Positions 46,706 to 55,177 are shown, counted from the first letter of the stretch. The stretch is 64,000 nucleotides of DNA from Thiobacillus sp. (GCA_019459055.1 JAIBEI010000041.1:64863-128862); one strand, 5' to 3'. Program-made: numbers and translations. The notes: generated by a model from the sequence alone, not told the origin.

Positions 46706-47146
46706 ATGCTTAACTTTTTTCGATCCGCCCTTCTCGTCATGTCTTCTCTTCTGTTCGTCCCGGCCCCTGCCCTGGCAGCAGCTCAGAGCCTGGCTGAATA
46801 CAAATATGTCCTTCACATCAGCGACATGGATCCGTCCAAGCAGGAACTCATCCTGAACAATGCCCGAAACCTGCTGGAAGCCTACCCGCCGGGCGATGTG
46901 GAAGTCGAAATCGTTGCCTATGGACCCGGCCTGCGCCTGATGTTTGCCGAGAACGTCAACGCCCAGCGCCTTGATTCGCTATCCCAGAGCGGCGTGAAAT
47001 TCACCGCATGCGGCAACACCCTCAAGGGCATGGCGAAGCTACTCGGGGAAGAGCCGAAGCTGAATCCGGCTGCCAACGTGGTGCCCGGCGGCATCGTGCG
47101 CATCGGCGAACTGGTCAAGCAGGGTTACATCTACGTCAAACCCTGA
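46706..47146 (+). CDS. Exported DsrE-like protein, paralogue 2
   Basis: A 146-residue protein with a signal peptide (ALLVMSSLLFVPAPALA) and a DsrE-like domain without the alanine linker of paralogue 1. Matching elements are EYKYVLHISDMD, VEIVAYGPGLRLMF, the single mature-domain cysteine C102 in VKFTACGNTLKGM (compare VDFRVCRNTLKG of paralogue 1), and NVVPGGIVRIGELVKQGYIYVKP. Overall it is clearly diverged, so the duplication is not recent. It precedes the porin gene by 83 bases on the same strand and may be cotranscribed with it. Confidence 0.85.
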   Translation: MLNFFRSALLVMSSLLFVPAPALAAAQSLAEYKYVLHISDMDPSKQELILNNARNLLEAYPPGDVEVEIVAYGPGLRLMFAENVNAQRLDSLSQSGVKFTACGNTLKGMAKLLGEEPKLNPAANVVPGGIVRIGELVKQGYIYVKP

Positions 47147-47229
47147 CACCCGGAATGGGAATTACGGGGCTTTTTGCAGGGGCACAAACCCTGCCGGACT
47201 TACTTGAAACCAAATAGAGGAGCAATAAA

Positions 47230-48615
47230 TTGGGAGAGAACAAACAACTCAAGCGCGCACTGATCAGCGCAGCCTGCACCCTGGCTTTCGCCGCCGCAGG
47301 CACGTCCCATGCGGCCAACTGGCTGATGCTGCAGGGCACCGAAGATCCAGCATCCGCTGCACGCGCCAATGTGTGGGGATTTATCCAGGCCAAATACGAG
47401 AAGGACTTCAGCGATGCCAATGCCTTAGGACAATACGTACCCCCCAAACTGCTTGGGCCTGAACTCGAAGCTCAGGACGGTTTCAACATCAACCGTGCCC
47501 GTATCGGCGTCCGCGGTACCGGCTTCCCGCTCGACAGCCGGATCAATTATTTCGTCCTGCTCGAAATGGGCAACAATGGCATCACGCATGGTGGCGGCGC
47601 CTTTGCCAAAATGTCCGACGCCAGTGTCACGCTGAATTACATTCCGGGTGCCCGCATTCGCGCCGGCCTGTTCAAAACCCCAGGCTCCGAAGAAGGCCTG
47701 CAGGCAATTCATGTGTTCGACTACATCAACTTCAGCGAAGCGGCTAACGGCCTGCTGCTGGAGCGCTTCCCGAACAAGGGCTTCACCGACTGCACCGGCA
47801 CCATCGCTCCATGCAACGCGGCCACAGGCAACGTTGGCCCGTATACCGAGGCCCAGCTTCAGGGTGGCGCCGGTCTGAACCGATTCGACAGTCCGATTGG
47901 CGCATTCCGCGATGTGGGGGTGCAGGTGTTCGACGCGTTCGACGTCGGCAACGACTGGGAAGTCTCCTATGCCGCGATGGTCGGCAACGGCAACGGCATC
48001 GAGTTCAGCAACAGCGATGGCGAATACGACACCTATCTCTACTTCTCGGCCGAGAAGAAGTACGGTGGCAAGGGGCCCAAGGCCGAAGGGCTGAAGTTCT
48101 TCGCCTGGGGTCAACAGGGGAAGCGCCTGCTTGATCTGACGAACGACACAACGGCCAACGCCCAATCCTACGACCGGGATCGCGCTGGACTAGGCTTCAA
48201 GTTCATGAAGAAGCCCTTCCGCGTGACGGCCGAGTACATCACGGCGGATGGCATGATCTGGAGCGGGCCGGACAAGCCAAATTTCTACTTCACCCAAATA
48301 GCGCACGGCAACGGCGCCGATGCCAAATCCAGTGGCTGGTATGTGGAGGGCGGCTGGTATATCCCCAAAACCAAGTTCGAGCTCGATGCCCGCTTCGACA
48401 CCATGACCCGGCTTGAGAACCGCATAAACGAGCACCAGTTCGACAAGTGGACCCTGGGCATGCAGTACCATTTCAACCCCAAGACCCGCGTCACGCTCAA
48501 CTACGAGATCCGCGACTTCGAGTGCACGGTTGCAGGGGCTGTCTGCACAGCCGTCAACAACAACCTGAAAGGGGTGAATGACAAGGTCGGCGTGCAGCTG
48601 ACCGCAATTTTCTAA
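47230..48615 (+). CDS. Outer-membrane porin, OprP/OprO (phosphate-selective) type
   Basis: A 461-residue outer-membrane beta-barrel protein with a signal peptide (RALISAACTLAFAAAGTSHA). The mature part has alternating-strand patterns such as FNINRARIGVRGTGFPLDSRINYFVLLEMG and GARIRAGLFKTPGSEEGL, typical of the porin O/P superfamily, and it ends in an aromatic (VGVQLTAIF), the barrel-insertion signal. The start is TTG, supported by AGAGGAGC upstream; no ATG or GTG gives the signal peptide. Its position after two exported DsrE-like genes suggests uptake or efflux of an anion, perhaps a sulfur oxyanion, but selectivity cannot be read. Confidence 0.85.
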   Translation: MGENKQLKRALISAACTLAFAAAGTSHAANWLMLQGTEDPASAARANVWGFIQAKYEKDFSDANALGQYVPPKLLGPELEAQDGFNINRARIGVRGTGFPLDSRINYFVLLEMGNNGITHGGGAFAKMSDASVTLNYIPGARIRAGLFKTPGSEEGLQAIHVFDYINFSEAANGLLLERFPNKGFTDCTGTIAPCNAATGNVGPYTEAQLQGGAGLNRFDSPIGAFRDVGVQVFDAFDVGNDWEVSYAAMVGNGNGIEFSNSDGEYDTYLYFSAEKKYGGKGPKAEGLKFFAWGQQGKRLLDLTNDTTANAQSYDRDRAGLGFKFMKKPFRVTAEYITADGMIWSGPDKPNFYFTQIAHGNGADAKSSGWYVEGGWYIPKTKFELDARFDTMTRLENRINEHQFDKWTLGMQYHFNPKTRVTLNYEIRDFECTVAGAVCTAVNNNLKGVNDKVGVQLTAIF

Positions 48616-48649
48616 GCAGAAAATCAGTTTTTGTATGGGTCTCCTCATG

Positions 48650-48677
48650 CCCACCAGGTCAAACTGGTGGGTTTTTT
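48650..48677 (+). terminator. Terminator after the porin gene
   Basis: Perfect 8-bp stem CCCACCAG/CTGGTGGG with GTCAAA loop, followed by six T. Confidence 0.88.
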
Positions 48678-48756
48678 GCGAATAGACCAGGTCAGGCGTG
48701 TCGCTCAGCCACCGATGTTCGACAACGCCACAACACTTTTCCATGAAAGGAACGCA

Positions 48757-49260
48757 ATGCGCTTATTTCATTCACCCGGCATTAAGTGGCTGGGGCTGCT
48801 GGCGGCCGCGAGCCTGCTCTCCGGCTGTGCCGGTACGGGCGACAGCAGCGCCCAGAGCGGGCGCATCAGGATCACCTCCGAACCCGCCGGCGCCATCGCC
48901 TATGCGGACGGCGCCGAACTTGGCGCGACACCACTGGCGATCGCGCCCGGCAACCACTTCCGCTCGGGCTTCGTGGGGTTTTCCTACCGCTACGTCGGCA
49001 AGCTCTCGATCAGGAAACCCGGTTGCGAGACCTGGTCGACCGAAGTCAATGATGCGATTTTGTCGAAGGACATACACGCCAGGCTGAGGTGCGACCCGAA
49101 TCACCAGCCCGCCGCCCCCTCACCCGTGCAACCCGCCGGCACAGAGACCGGCGATCAACCCATCGAACGGCTGGAGCGCATTGAAGCGCTGCGCAGGAAA
49201 GGGCTGATCAGCGAGGAGGAATACAAGCGCCTACGCGCCCGCATTATCGAGAAACTCTGA
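48757..49260 (+). CDS. Lipoprotein with PEGA and SHOCT-like domains
   Basis: A 167-residue predicted lipoprotein. The lipobox is LLSGC with acylated Cys near residue 24. A PEGA-type beta domain follows (GRIRITSEPAGAIAYADGAELGATPLAI), then a proline-rich linker, and a C-terminal SHOCT-like helix pair (ERIEALRRKGLISEEEYKRLRARIIEKL). The PEGA domain is usually extracytoplasmic and binds surface or matrix components. It is separated from the porin by a terminator and has its own AAAGGA ribosome-binding site. The ORF track starts upstream at 48631; the signal peptide fixes the ATG at 48757. Confidence 0.82.
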   Translation: MRLFHSPGIKWLGLLAAASLLSGCAGTGDSSAQSGRIRITSEPAGAIAYADGAELGATPLAIAPGNHFRSGFVGFSYRYVGKLSIRKPGCETWSTEVNDAILSKDIHARLRCDPNHQPAAPSPVQPAGTETGDQPIERLERIEALRRKGLISEEEYKRLRARIIEKL

Positions 49261-49302
49261 CGCGCTGCCCCCATCAAGCAAACGGCCATCAGGCCGTTGT
49301 GC

Positions 49303-49851
49303 TTATGCGCTGCGGATGAAATGCTCGCGGTAATACTTCATTTCGTCGATGGACTCGTAGATGTCGGCCAGCGCCTCGTGCTTGTTGGACTTCTTGAACG
49401 CTTCGGAAAGTCCGGGCCGCCAGCGCTTGGCCAGCTCCTTCAGGGTGCTGACGTCGAGGTTGCGGTAGTGGAAGAACGCTTCCAGTTGCGGCATGCAGCG
49501 CGCCATGAAGCGGCGGTCCTGGCAAATCGAATTGCCGCACATCGGCGAAGTCCTGGCCGGCACGTGCTGTTTCACGAACTCAAGCATCTGCGCCTCGGCG
49601 TCAGCCTCGTTCAGCTGCGAAGCCCTGACGCGGTCGATCAGCCCCGATTTGGCGTGCGTGCCCTTGTTCCAGCTGTCCATCGCATTCATGACCTCGTCGG
49701 GTTGATGGACCGCCAGCACCGGACCTTCGGCCACGGTATTGAGGTCGGCATCGGTAACGACGATGGCGATTTCGATGATGCAGTCGTTCTCCGGCGACAA
49801 GCCGGTCATTTCCATGTCGAGCCAGAGCAGGTGCGTGGGGTTCAGAGCCAT
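49303..49851 (-). CDS. orn: Oligoribonuclease
   Basis: 3'-5' exoribonuclease that degrades 2-5 nt RNAs and pGpG, completing c-di-GMP breakdown. The 182 residues show the DEDDh motifs: [11 protein letters not shown] (D/E pair), the [14 protein letters not shown] region, [29 protein letters not shown], and the C-terminal [16 protein letters not shown]. The ORF track adds 128 upstream codons that run antisense through the cytochrome c gene; the ATG at 49851 is the family start. It is divergent from the small cytochrome c gene. Confidence 0.96.
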   Translation of the reverse strand: MALNPTHLLWLDMEMTGLSPENDCIIEIAIVVTDADLNTVAEGPVLAVHQPDEVMNAMDSWNKGTHAKSGLIDRVRASQLNEADAEAQMLEFVKQHVPARTSPMCGNSICQDRRFMARCMPQLEAFFHYRNLDVSTLKELAKRWRPGLSEAFKKSNKHEALADIYESIDEMKYYREHFIRSA

Positions 49852-49962
49852 ATCAAGGTTCCTTGCGAAAAACAGGCTGTCATTTTCGCACACGACGTAC
49901 CAGGCGCTGGCGCAATTGCGGTCCTGTGACCATAATGTTGGCAATACCAGAGGAATCCCATC

Positions 49963-50277
49963 ATGATCATGAAAACCCTGACCGCCCTGTTCTGTAGCGT
50001 ACTGCTGGTTGGCGGCGCCCACGCCGCAGCGGTTGCCAAAAGCGACTCCGATGCCGGCAAAATCCTGCACGACAAGGCCTGCACCAGTTGCCACGTCCGC
50101 ATGTTCGGCGGCGACGGCAGCAAGATCTACACCCGCGCCGACCGCAAGACCAAAACCGCGCAGCAGCTCGCCGCCCGCATTTCCGGCTGCAACGCCAACA
50201 CGGGCGCCGGCTGGTTCCCGGAGGACGAGGCGCACGTCGCCGCCTACCTCAATAAGCAGTACTACAAGTTCAAGTAA
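49963..50277 (+). CDS. Small periplasmic class I cytochrome c
   Basis: A 104-residue monohaem cytochrome. A signal peptide ([22 protein letters not shown]) precedes the haem motif CTSCH (about residues 40-44). There is no clear methionine ligand at the usual place ([16 protein letters not shown] near the end), so the sixth ligand may differ or sit in VRMFGGDG. It precedes a PCD gene by 23 bases, but a functional connection is not obvious. It may be an electron carrier for a soluble dehydrogenase. Confidence 0.85.
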   Translation: MIMKTLTALFCSVLLVGGAHAAAVAKSDSDAGKILHDKACTSCHVRMFGGDGSKIYTRADRKTKTAQQLAARISGCNANTGAGWFPEDEAHVAAYLNKQYYKFK

Positions 50278-50300
50278 GGCTCATTCAAACGAGGAATGCC

Positions 50301-50642
50301 ATGACCACCGTCGTAGAAGAACTCGTCCGCAAGAAGTGCGCGCCCTGCGAGGGCGGCGTCGCGCCGCTGACCGATGCGCAGATTGCGCCGCTGCTGAAGG
50401 GCCTGTCCGGCTGGCAGCGCGAGGCTGAAAAAATCGTCAAGGAATACAAGTTCAAGGACCACTACCAGGCCCAGGCCTTCACCAATGCGGTAATGTGGGT
50501 GTCGCACCGCGAGGACCATCACCCCTACCTGCTGGTGGGCTACAACACCGTCAAGGTCGAGTACTGGACGCACGCCATCGGCGGGCTTTCCGAAAACGAT
50601 TTCATCTGTGCGGCCAAGGTCGATACGCTTCTTGAGATTTGA
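50301..50642 (+). CDS. phhB: Pterin-4a-carbinolamine dehydratase
   Basis: Recycles the 4a-hydroxy-tetrahydropterin made by aromatic amino-acid hydroxylases. In many bacteria lacking such hydroxylases it has another role (e.g. pterin or molybdopterin linked). The 113 residues carry the family signature with the catalytic histidines in [39 protein letters not shown]. No phenylalanine hydroxylase is in the window. An N-terminal C-x2-C (KKCAPCEGG) is common in betaproteobacterial members. Confidence 0.92.
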   Translation: MTTVVEELVRKKCAPCEGGVAPLTDAQIAPLLKGLSGWQREAEKIVKEYKFKDHYQAQAFTNAVMWVSHREDHHPYLLVGYNTVKVEYWTHAIGGLSENDFICAAKVDTLLEI

Positions 50643-50711
50643 GCCTCAAGTCGCCCCCGCGTTGATCCGTTTAGAGTTCTTTTTTTTCGCGCATAAAGGA
50701 CCGGCCTGATC

Positions 50712-51086
50712 ATGGACTGGATGGAAATCATCGGTGCCCACGTGATGTGGAAACAGCGCCTGACCAGCTTTCTCGCTGGCGAAAGTACGGAAAACCTCGA
50801 TCCTGAAACGATCCGGTTGGACGATCGTTGCGCCCTGGGCAAGTGGCTTTATGGCGAAGGCAGCGCCATGTCTGAATTGCCACGGTATGAGGAAGTGCGC
50901 GGCCTGCACGCCCAGTTCCATCAATATGCGGCAAACGTGGTCAACCTGCACCTGGCCGGCAATTCGGCCGAGGCCGAAAAACTGCTGCAAGGCGACTACT
51001 CCAGGCTATCCGAAAAACTCAAACACCGGGTTATCGGCCTGTCGCAGCAGGTGAAATCGGCTTCCAACGGAATCCCGCCATTCTGA
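50712..51086 (+). CDS. CZB-domain zinc-binding protein
   Basis: A stand-alone 124-residue chemoreceptor zinc-binding (CZB) domain. The zinc set is present: H10 (GAHVMWKQRL), C40 (DDRCALGKWLYGEG), H66 and H70 (LHAQFHQYAANV). CZB domains usually sit at the end of chemoreceptors or diguanylate cyclases and sense zinc or hypochlorous acid through the cysteine. Here the domain is alone, without a signal peptide. Its TGA stop shares bases with the apparent CTG start of rsgA, implying translational coupling. Confidence 0.88.
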   Translation: MDWMEIIGAHVMWKQRLTSFLAGESTENLDPETIRLDDRCALGKWLYGEGSAMSELPRYEEVRGLHAQFHQYAANVVNLHLAGNSAEAEKLLQGDYSRLSEKLKHRVIGLSQQVKSASNGIPPF

Positions 51087-51961
51087 ACACCCTGACCGGG
51101 CAGGTCGTCGCCGCTTTCAGCCGCCGTTTCATCGTCGCGACCGCCAGCGGCGAACTGCCCTGCCAGGTCAAGGGCCGGCAGTTGCGCGTGGTGTGCGGCG
51201 ACCAGGTCGAAGTCCGGCGCGACGGCGATGCCGGCGTGATCGAGGCCGTGCTGCCGCGCGCCAGCCTGCTCTACCGCTCCGACGCCTTCAAGTCCAAGGC
51301 CATTGCCGCCAACGTCACCCAGCTTGCCGTGGTAGTCGCCGCGCGGCCGAGCTTTTCGATGGAATTGGTGCAGCGCTGCATCCTCACCGCCGAGGACCAG
51401 GACATCGCCAGCCTGCTGATCCTCAACAAATCGGACCTGCCGGAAACGCCGGCTGCGCTGGAACGCCTCGGCCTGCTCACCCGCATCGGCTATCCGCTCG
51501 TCATGCTGTCGGCGCTGACCGACGTGGCGCCGCTGCGCCCGGCCCTGCACGGTCACACCACGCTCTTGATCGGGCAGTCCGGAATGGGCAAGTCGACCCT
51601 CATCAACGCGCTTTTTCCGGGCGCCGACGTGGTGACCGCTGAGTATTCCGAGGCGCTCGACAGCGGGCGCCACACCACCACCCACACTCGCCTGCACCGG
51701 CTGGACGCCGACTCGGCGGTGATTGATTCGCCCGGCCTGCAGGAATTTGCCCTGCAGCACATGGATGCCGGTGCACTGGCGCATGGCTTCGTCGAGTTCC
51801 GCCCGTTTCTGGGACAGTGCCGCTTCCGCGACTGTAAGCACGAGACCGAGCCGGGCTGCCGGCTGCAGGAAGCGGCCGCCGCGGGCGAGATCGACCCGGC
51901 GCGAATCAAGCTGTTCCAGACCCTGCGCCGCCTGCAGCAAAACGCCGCCCAGCGTCTATAA
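51083..51961 (+). CDS. rsgA: Ribosome small subunit-dependent GTPase RsgA (unusual start codon)
   Basis: GTPase checkpoint of 30S maturation. The permuted GTPase motifs are LNKSDLP (G4), GQSGMGKSTLIN (G1) and DSPGLQEF (G3), and a C-terminal zinc finger lies in CRFRDCKHETEPGC. The ORF track starts at an internal TTG (51182), which would remove most of the OB domain. In-frame codons upstream read NTLTGQVVAAFSRRFIVATASGELPCQVKGR, the normal RsgA N terminus, back to a CTG at 51083 (or ATT at 51080). No ATG, GTG or TTG is available in frame, so a rare start is needed unless there is a sequencing error. With CTG the length is 292, typical of the family. Confidence 0.9.
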   Translation: MNTLTGQVVAAFSRRFIVATASGELPCQVKGRQLRVVCGDQVEVRRDGDAGVIEAVLPRASLLYRSDAFKSKAIAANVTQLAVVVAARPSFSMELVQRCILTAEDQDIASLLILNKSDLPETPAALERLGLLTRIGYPLVMLSALTDVAPLRPALHGHTTLLIGQSGMGKSTLINALFPGADVVTAEYSEALDSGRHTTTHTRLHRLDADSAVIDSPGLQEFALQHMDAGALAHGFVEFRPFLGQCRFRDCKHETEPGCRLQEAAAAGEIDPARIKLFQTLRRLQQNAAQRL

Positions 51962-51993
51962 ACCAAGCTGGCTTACATCAGAGGAGAGCGGCC

Positions 51994-52503
51994 ATGAAAT
52001 CAATTCTGGTTGCGTTGATGGGGCTATGGCTGGGATTTTCCGCACCGGCACAGTCCGCCGGAAAATGGGTGGCGACGCCCTACGCGCCAGCCAGAGTCGT
52101 GTTCGAGTTCTATCTGGACGACCCGCAGAAAATCGGCAGCGCGCTCTACTGGGTGCGCTCGCTGATGAATCCCCTGCAGGCAGCGCCGTATAACTACTCG
52201 CCCGAAGATTTGAGCATCGTCGTCGTGATCCACGGCACCGAGATCGTCACGGTGGCGAAAAAGAACGAGGCGAAATACCGGGAAGCCGTCGACCGCATGC
52301 GTTACTACGCTGATTTAGGGGTGTCGTTCAAGGTGTGCGGGCAGGCCGCGGAAGATTTCGGCTACGCGGTAAAAGATTTTCAGGACTTCATCGAAGTCGT
52401 GCCCAACGCCATCACCGAACTGGCGCACTGGCAGCAGCGGGGCTATGCGCTGATCGTGCCCCAGATACTGGACAAGCGGATCGACATCGAGTCGATCCGC
52501 TGA
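51994..52503 (+). CDS. Exported DsrE-like protein, paralogue 3
   Basis: A 169-residue protein with a signal peptide (MKSILVALMGLWLGFSAPAQSA) and a more diverged DsrE-like domain. Shared features are ARVVFEFYLDDPQK, LSIVVVIHGTEIVTVAKK, the single cysteine C115 in GVSFKVCGQAAEDFG (same place as in paralogues 1 and 2), and EVVPNAITELAHWQQRGYALIVPQ. It is 33 bases downstream of rsgA and 5 kb from the other two, with a good GAGGAGAG ribosome-binding site. It has no ECF-like promoter that I can see. Confidence 0.8.
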   Translation: MKSILVALMGLWLGFSAPAQSAGKWVATPYAPARVVFEFYLDDPQKIGSALYWVRSLMNPLQAAPYNYSPEDLSIVVVIHGTEIVTVAKKNEAKYREAVDRMRYYADLGVSFKVCGQAAEDFGYAVKDFQDFIEVVPNAITELAHWQQRGYALIVPQILDKRIDIESIR

Positions 52504-52512
52504 CAGCTGGCC

Positions 52513-52947
52513 TTATTCCGGCCAGTGCTTGATGTAGCGCTTCAAGAGGCTGTTCTCGAATTTGGCTTCCTTCAGGCTGGCGCGCGCCACGTCGTGGAAG
52601 GAAATGATGCCGAGCAGCTTGTCTTTTTCGAGAATCGGCAGGTGGCTGATATGCGACTTGGTCATCACGTCGCGCGCATAGTCGACCGAATCGTCGGCAT
52701 CGGCCACCACCGGCTCAGTCACCATGATGGTGCTGACCTGCGCATCCTTCAAGTCGCAGCCCTGCTTGACCATGCCCTGCATCACGTCACGCTCGGTCAG
52801 CAATCCCACCATCTCGCCGTTCTTCAGCACCACCAGCGAACCCACGCCCAGGCTCACCAGCTTGGCGACGGCGCTTTCCACCGAATCGGTCGGCTCGATG
52901 CTGTAGATGGCGTCGCTTTTGAAGGTGAGGATTTCGCGAATCAACAT
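52513..52947 (-). CDS. Two-CBS-domain protein
   Basis: A soluble 144-residue protein made of a CBS pair (SDAIYSIEPTDSVESAVAKLVSLGVGSLVV ... GLLTERDVMQGM, then VTEPVVADADDSVDYARDVMTKSHISHLPILEKDKLLGIISFHDV). Stand-alone CBS pairs bind adenine nucleotides and act as energy sensors for partner proteins; the partner here is unknown. It is convergent with the DsrE-like gene across only 9 bases and is monocistronic. Confidence 0.9.
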   Translation of the reverse strand: MLIREILTFKSDAIYSIEPTDSVESAVAKLVSLGVGSLVVLKNGEMVGLLTERDVMQGMVKQGCDLKDAQVSTIMVTEPVVADADDSVDYARDVMTKSHISHLPILEKDKLLGIISFHDVARASLKEAKFENSLLKRYIKHWPE

Positions 52948-53015
52948 GGTGATCTCCGGGGTCGGCTTGAGGGTGTGCGCAATAATTTGATAATAGAACG
53001 ATGGCGCGCGGCGGG

Positions 53016-53561
53016 CTATGGTCTGACCAGCGCAGCTTCGACCCGGCGGCGATTCTCGGCGCCAGTCAGCGTCTCGACCAGCGCCAGCGCAAAGTCCATC
53101 GCTGTGCCGGGGCCGCGCGAGGTCAGCACCTTACCGTCCTGCACCACGGCTGAGGTGCTGACGGTCACGCCGGGCACGCCATCGAGCGAGCCGGGGTAGC
53201 TGGTCGCCTGCTTGTCCTTGAGCAGCCCTGCTTCGGCCAGCACCATCGGCGCGGCGCAGATGGCGGCGGTGTACTTGCCGGCTGCCGCCATCTTTTTCAG
53301 CAGTTCGAGGATGCGCGCATCCTCCTTCAGATGCGTCGCCCCCGGCATGCCGCCCGGCAGCACCACCATGTCGTAGTCGTCCTGCAAGGCCACGTCGAGC
53401 GTGACGTCGGGCACCAGCTGCACACCGCGGCTGGCCCGGACGATGCCGGGCTTGAGGCCCGCCGTCACCACCTCGATGCCGCCGCGGCGCAGCAGGTCGA
53501 TGATCGTGACGGCTTCGAGTTCTTCACAGCCGTCTGCCAGGGGAACCAGAACCTTGGTCAT
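53016..53561 (-). CDS. DJ-1/PfpI family protein
   Basis: A 181-residue DJ-1 superfamily protein. The nucleophile elbow is AAICAAPMVLAEAGLL with the reactive cysteine, and the conserved glutamate is in ADGCEELEAVTIIDLL (about residue 14-17). The overall pattern follows the DJ-1/YajL subgroup, reported as redox chaperones or glyoxalase/deglycase enzymes. It is 45 bases downstream of yajQ on the minus strand, so possibly cotranscribed. Confidence 0.92.
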   Translation of the reverse strand: MTKVLVPLADGCEELEAVTIIDLLRRGGIEVVTAGLKPGIVRASRGVQLVPDVTLDVALQDDYDMVVLPGGMPGATHLKEDARILELLKKMAAAGKYTAAICAAPMVLAEAGLLKDKQATSYPGSLDGVPGVTVSTSAVVQDGKVLTSRGPGTAMDFALALVETLTGAENRRRVEAALVRP

Positions 53562-53606
53562 GCGCGTCTCCTAATGTCCTGAGCTGAAAATGCGCGACGG
53601 GAAGGG

Positions 53607-54092
53607 TCAGTCGCGAAAATTCTGATACTGCAGCGGAAAATCGGTGATGGACTTGCGCACCAGCGCGATGGTGTCCTGCAGCAGGTCGCGCTTGGCGCCG
53701 GACACGCGTACGGCGTCGCCCTGGATGCTGGCCTGCACCTTGAGCTTGCTGTCCTTGATGCAGCGGACGATCTTCTTCGCCAGTTCGGTTTCCACGCCGG
53801 TCTTCACCGTCACGCTGCGCTTGACCTTGTTGCCCGAGACTTTCTCGACGCTGCCGAGTTCCAGGCACATCACGTCGACGCCGCGCTTGGCGAGCTTCTG
53901 CGCCAGGATGTCGTAGACCTGTTCCAGCTGGAATTCAGTGTCGGCGTGAATCGTCAATACGTAATCGGCCTGCTCGACGCGCGCGTCGGAACCCTTGAAA
54001 TCGAAACGGGTGGACACTTCCTTGTTGACCTGGTCAACCGCGTTGCGCACTTCCTGCTTGTCGACTTCGGACACGATATCAAAACTCGGCAC
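53607..54092 (-). CDS. yajQ: YajQ family cyclic-nucleotide-binding protein
   Basis: A 161-residue UPF0234/YajQ protein with two ferredoxin-like domains; relatives bind c-di-GMP or nucleotides and affect transcription. It starts with GTG ([21 protein letters not shown]) behind AAGGAGTAATC. Conserved stretches include [15 protein letters not shown] and [19 protein letters not shown]. The ORF track continues 34 codons upstream through a repeat region and should be ignored. Confidence 0.94.
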   Translation of the reverse strand: MPSFDIVSEVDKQEVRNAVDQVNKEVSTRFDFKGSDARVEQADYVLTIHADTEFQLEQVYDILAQKLAKRGVDVMCLELGSVEKVSGNKVKRSVTVKTGVETELAKKIVRCIKDSKLKVQASIQGDAVRVSGAKRDLLQDTIALVRKSITDFPLQYQNFRD

Positions 54093-54144
54093 TTTGATTA
54101 CTCCTTGAAATGCGGATGGTTCATAAGACACAGGAATGCGAAAC

Positions 54145-54243
54145 CATGTAGGCACGGCGCCCTCGCCGCGATTTCGCATTCGAGCACGCTTCATGGCTTC
54201 GGGCCGGGGGCGGCCCTCCTACAACAGCGCCGCACCTACAACG
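54145..54243. repeat. GC-rich intergenic inverted repeat, family D
   Basis: Between yajQ and the BPH gene. It opens TGTAGGCACGGCGCCCTCGCCGCGATTTCG and closes CTTCGGGCCGGGGGCGGCCCTCCTACA, in the manner of TGTAGG-type REP elements. It has one copy in the window, with weak internal symmetry. Confidence 0.5.
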
Positions 54244-54272
54244 ATAGTAGCGCACCAATGGATAGCCCGGGT

Positions 54273-54857
54273 TTATGAAACATCCGGTTTCATGTCCATC
54301 GCAAACGATTGCACTGGCAGCCCGGTTTCGTCGTGGAACTCTGCCGCCGCCATCACCCCCAGCCGCGCCAAGGCCTCGGCGTCGAGCGAGGGCGCGCGCC
54401 AGGCCGCATACATTGCCCCCAGCGCATACGAACTGCCGCTGCCGTAGGCATAAAAGCGCGAGAACTCCTGCACCGTGCGATGCGCAGCCACGCCGAAAAT
54501 TCCGCGCGGGTTGGCGATCAGCACGTCCATGCGGGAGGATTCGAGGTCTTCTTCCTTGTCCTCTCCGGTCTGCAGGTAGTAGTGCTCCTTGAGGGCGCCG
54601 TGCATCGTGTTCCATACGCGGAAAATGTCCGCCGCCGAATCGAGTTGCGGCGGTGTGTCCAGCGAGGAAAAATAGTCCGCCAGGATCAGCTTGAAGGTGG
54701 CCGATCCGGTGATTGCGATATGGCTGTCACCGATGCGGATGATCTTCTCATGGTTCGCCACGTAGTCGGCGGACTCCTTGCCGCTGCCCCACTTCGTCAG
54801 CGTGTCCGCCGCGATCGCGATGCGGCCGTCCTTCTTGACGACGGTGACGGTGGTCAT
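54273..54857 (-). CDS. Bacterial proteasome homologue (BPH), Ntn-type peptidase
   Basis: A 194-residue proteasome-fold protein of the betaproteobacterial proteasome homologue type, known from Thiobacillus and Cupriavidus as a double heptameric ring. Removal of Met exposes the catalytic threonine (MTTVTVVKKDGRIAIAADTLTK). Counting from Thr1, Asp17 and the lysine in NHEKIIRIG (about 37) fit the Ntn catalytic set. The C-terminal half AYGSGSSYALGAMYAA matches the HslV/proteasome GxGSxxA turn. No HslU-like ATPase is next to it. It is the last gene of the arg operon, 3 bases after ppnP. Physiological substrates are unknown. Confidence 0.85.
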   Translation of the reverse strand: MTTVTVVKKDGRIAIAADTLTKWGSGKESADYVANHEKIIRIGDSHIAITGSATFKLILADYFSSLDTPPQLDSAADIFRVWNTMHGALKEHYYLQTGEDKEEDLESSRMDVLIANPRGIFGVAAHRTVQEFSRFYAYGSGSSYALGAMYAAWRAPSLDAEALARLGVMAAAEFHDETGLPVQSFAMDMKPDVS

Positions 54858-54860
54858 CGC

Positions 54861-55175
54861 TCAGGCGAAATGGCAGACGTAGTGATACGGCTCGCCGGCG
54901 ACCTCGATTTCGAAGCTGGAATTGCCCGGCACGTTGAACGACTGCCCGGCACCGTAAGCTTTCCACTCGCTTTCGCCCGCCATCTTGACCCGACACGACC
55001 CCGCCACCGTTTCCATGATTTCCGGGGCGCCGGTATTGAAGGTGAGCGTGGACGGCAGGATCACGCCGACCGATTTCTTGCTGCCGTCGGCCAGCGTGAG
55101 GCTGTGCGACACGCATTTGCCGTCGAAGTAGACGTTGGCCTTTTTGGTGACGGCGACATTATCGAACTGGGACAT
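54861..55175 (-). CDS. ppnP: Pyrimidine/purine nucleoside phosphorylase (DUF1255 cupin)
   Basis: A 104-residue small cupin of the PpnP family, which cleaves several nucleosides with phosphate. Family features are [47 protein letters not shown] and the C-terminal YHYVCHF. Length is exactly typical. It lies between argG (2 bases) and BPH (3 bases), so all are on one minus-strand transcript. Confidence 0.93.
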   Translation of the reverse strand: MSQFDNVAVTKKANVYFDGKCVSHSLTLADGSKKSVGVILPSTLTFNTGAPEIMETVAGSCRVKMAGESEWKAYGAGQSFNVPGNSSFEIEVAGEPYHYVCHFA

Positions 55176-55177
55176 GC

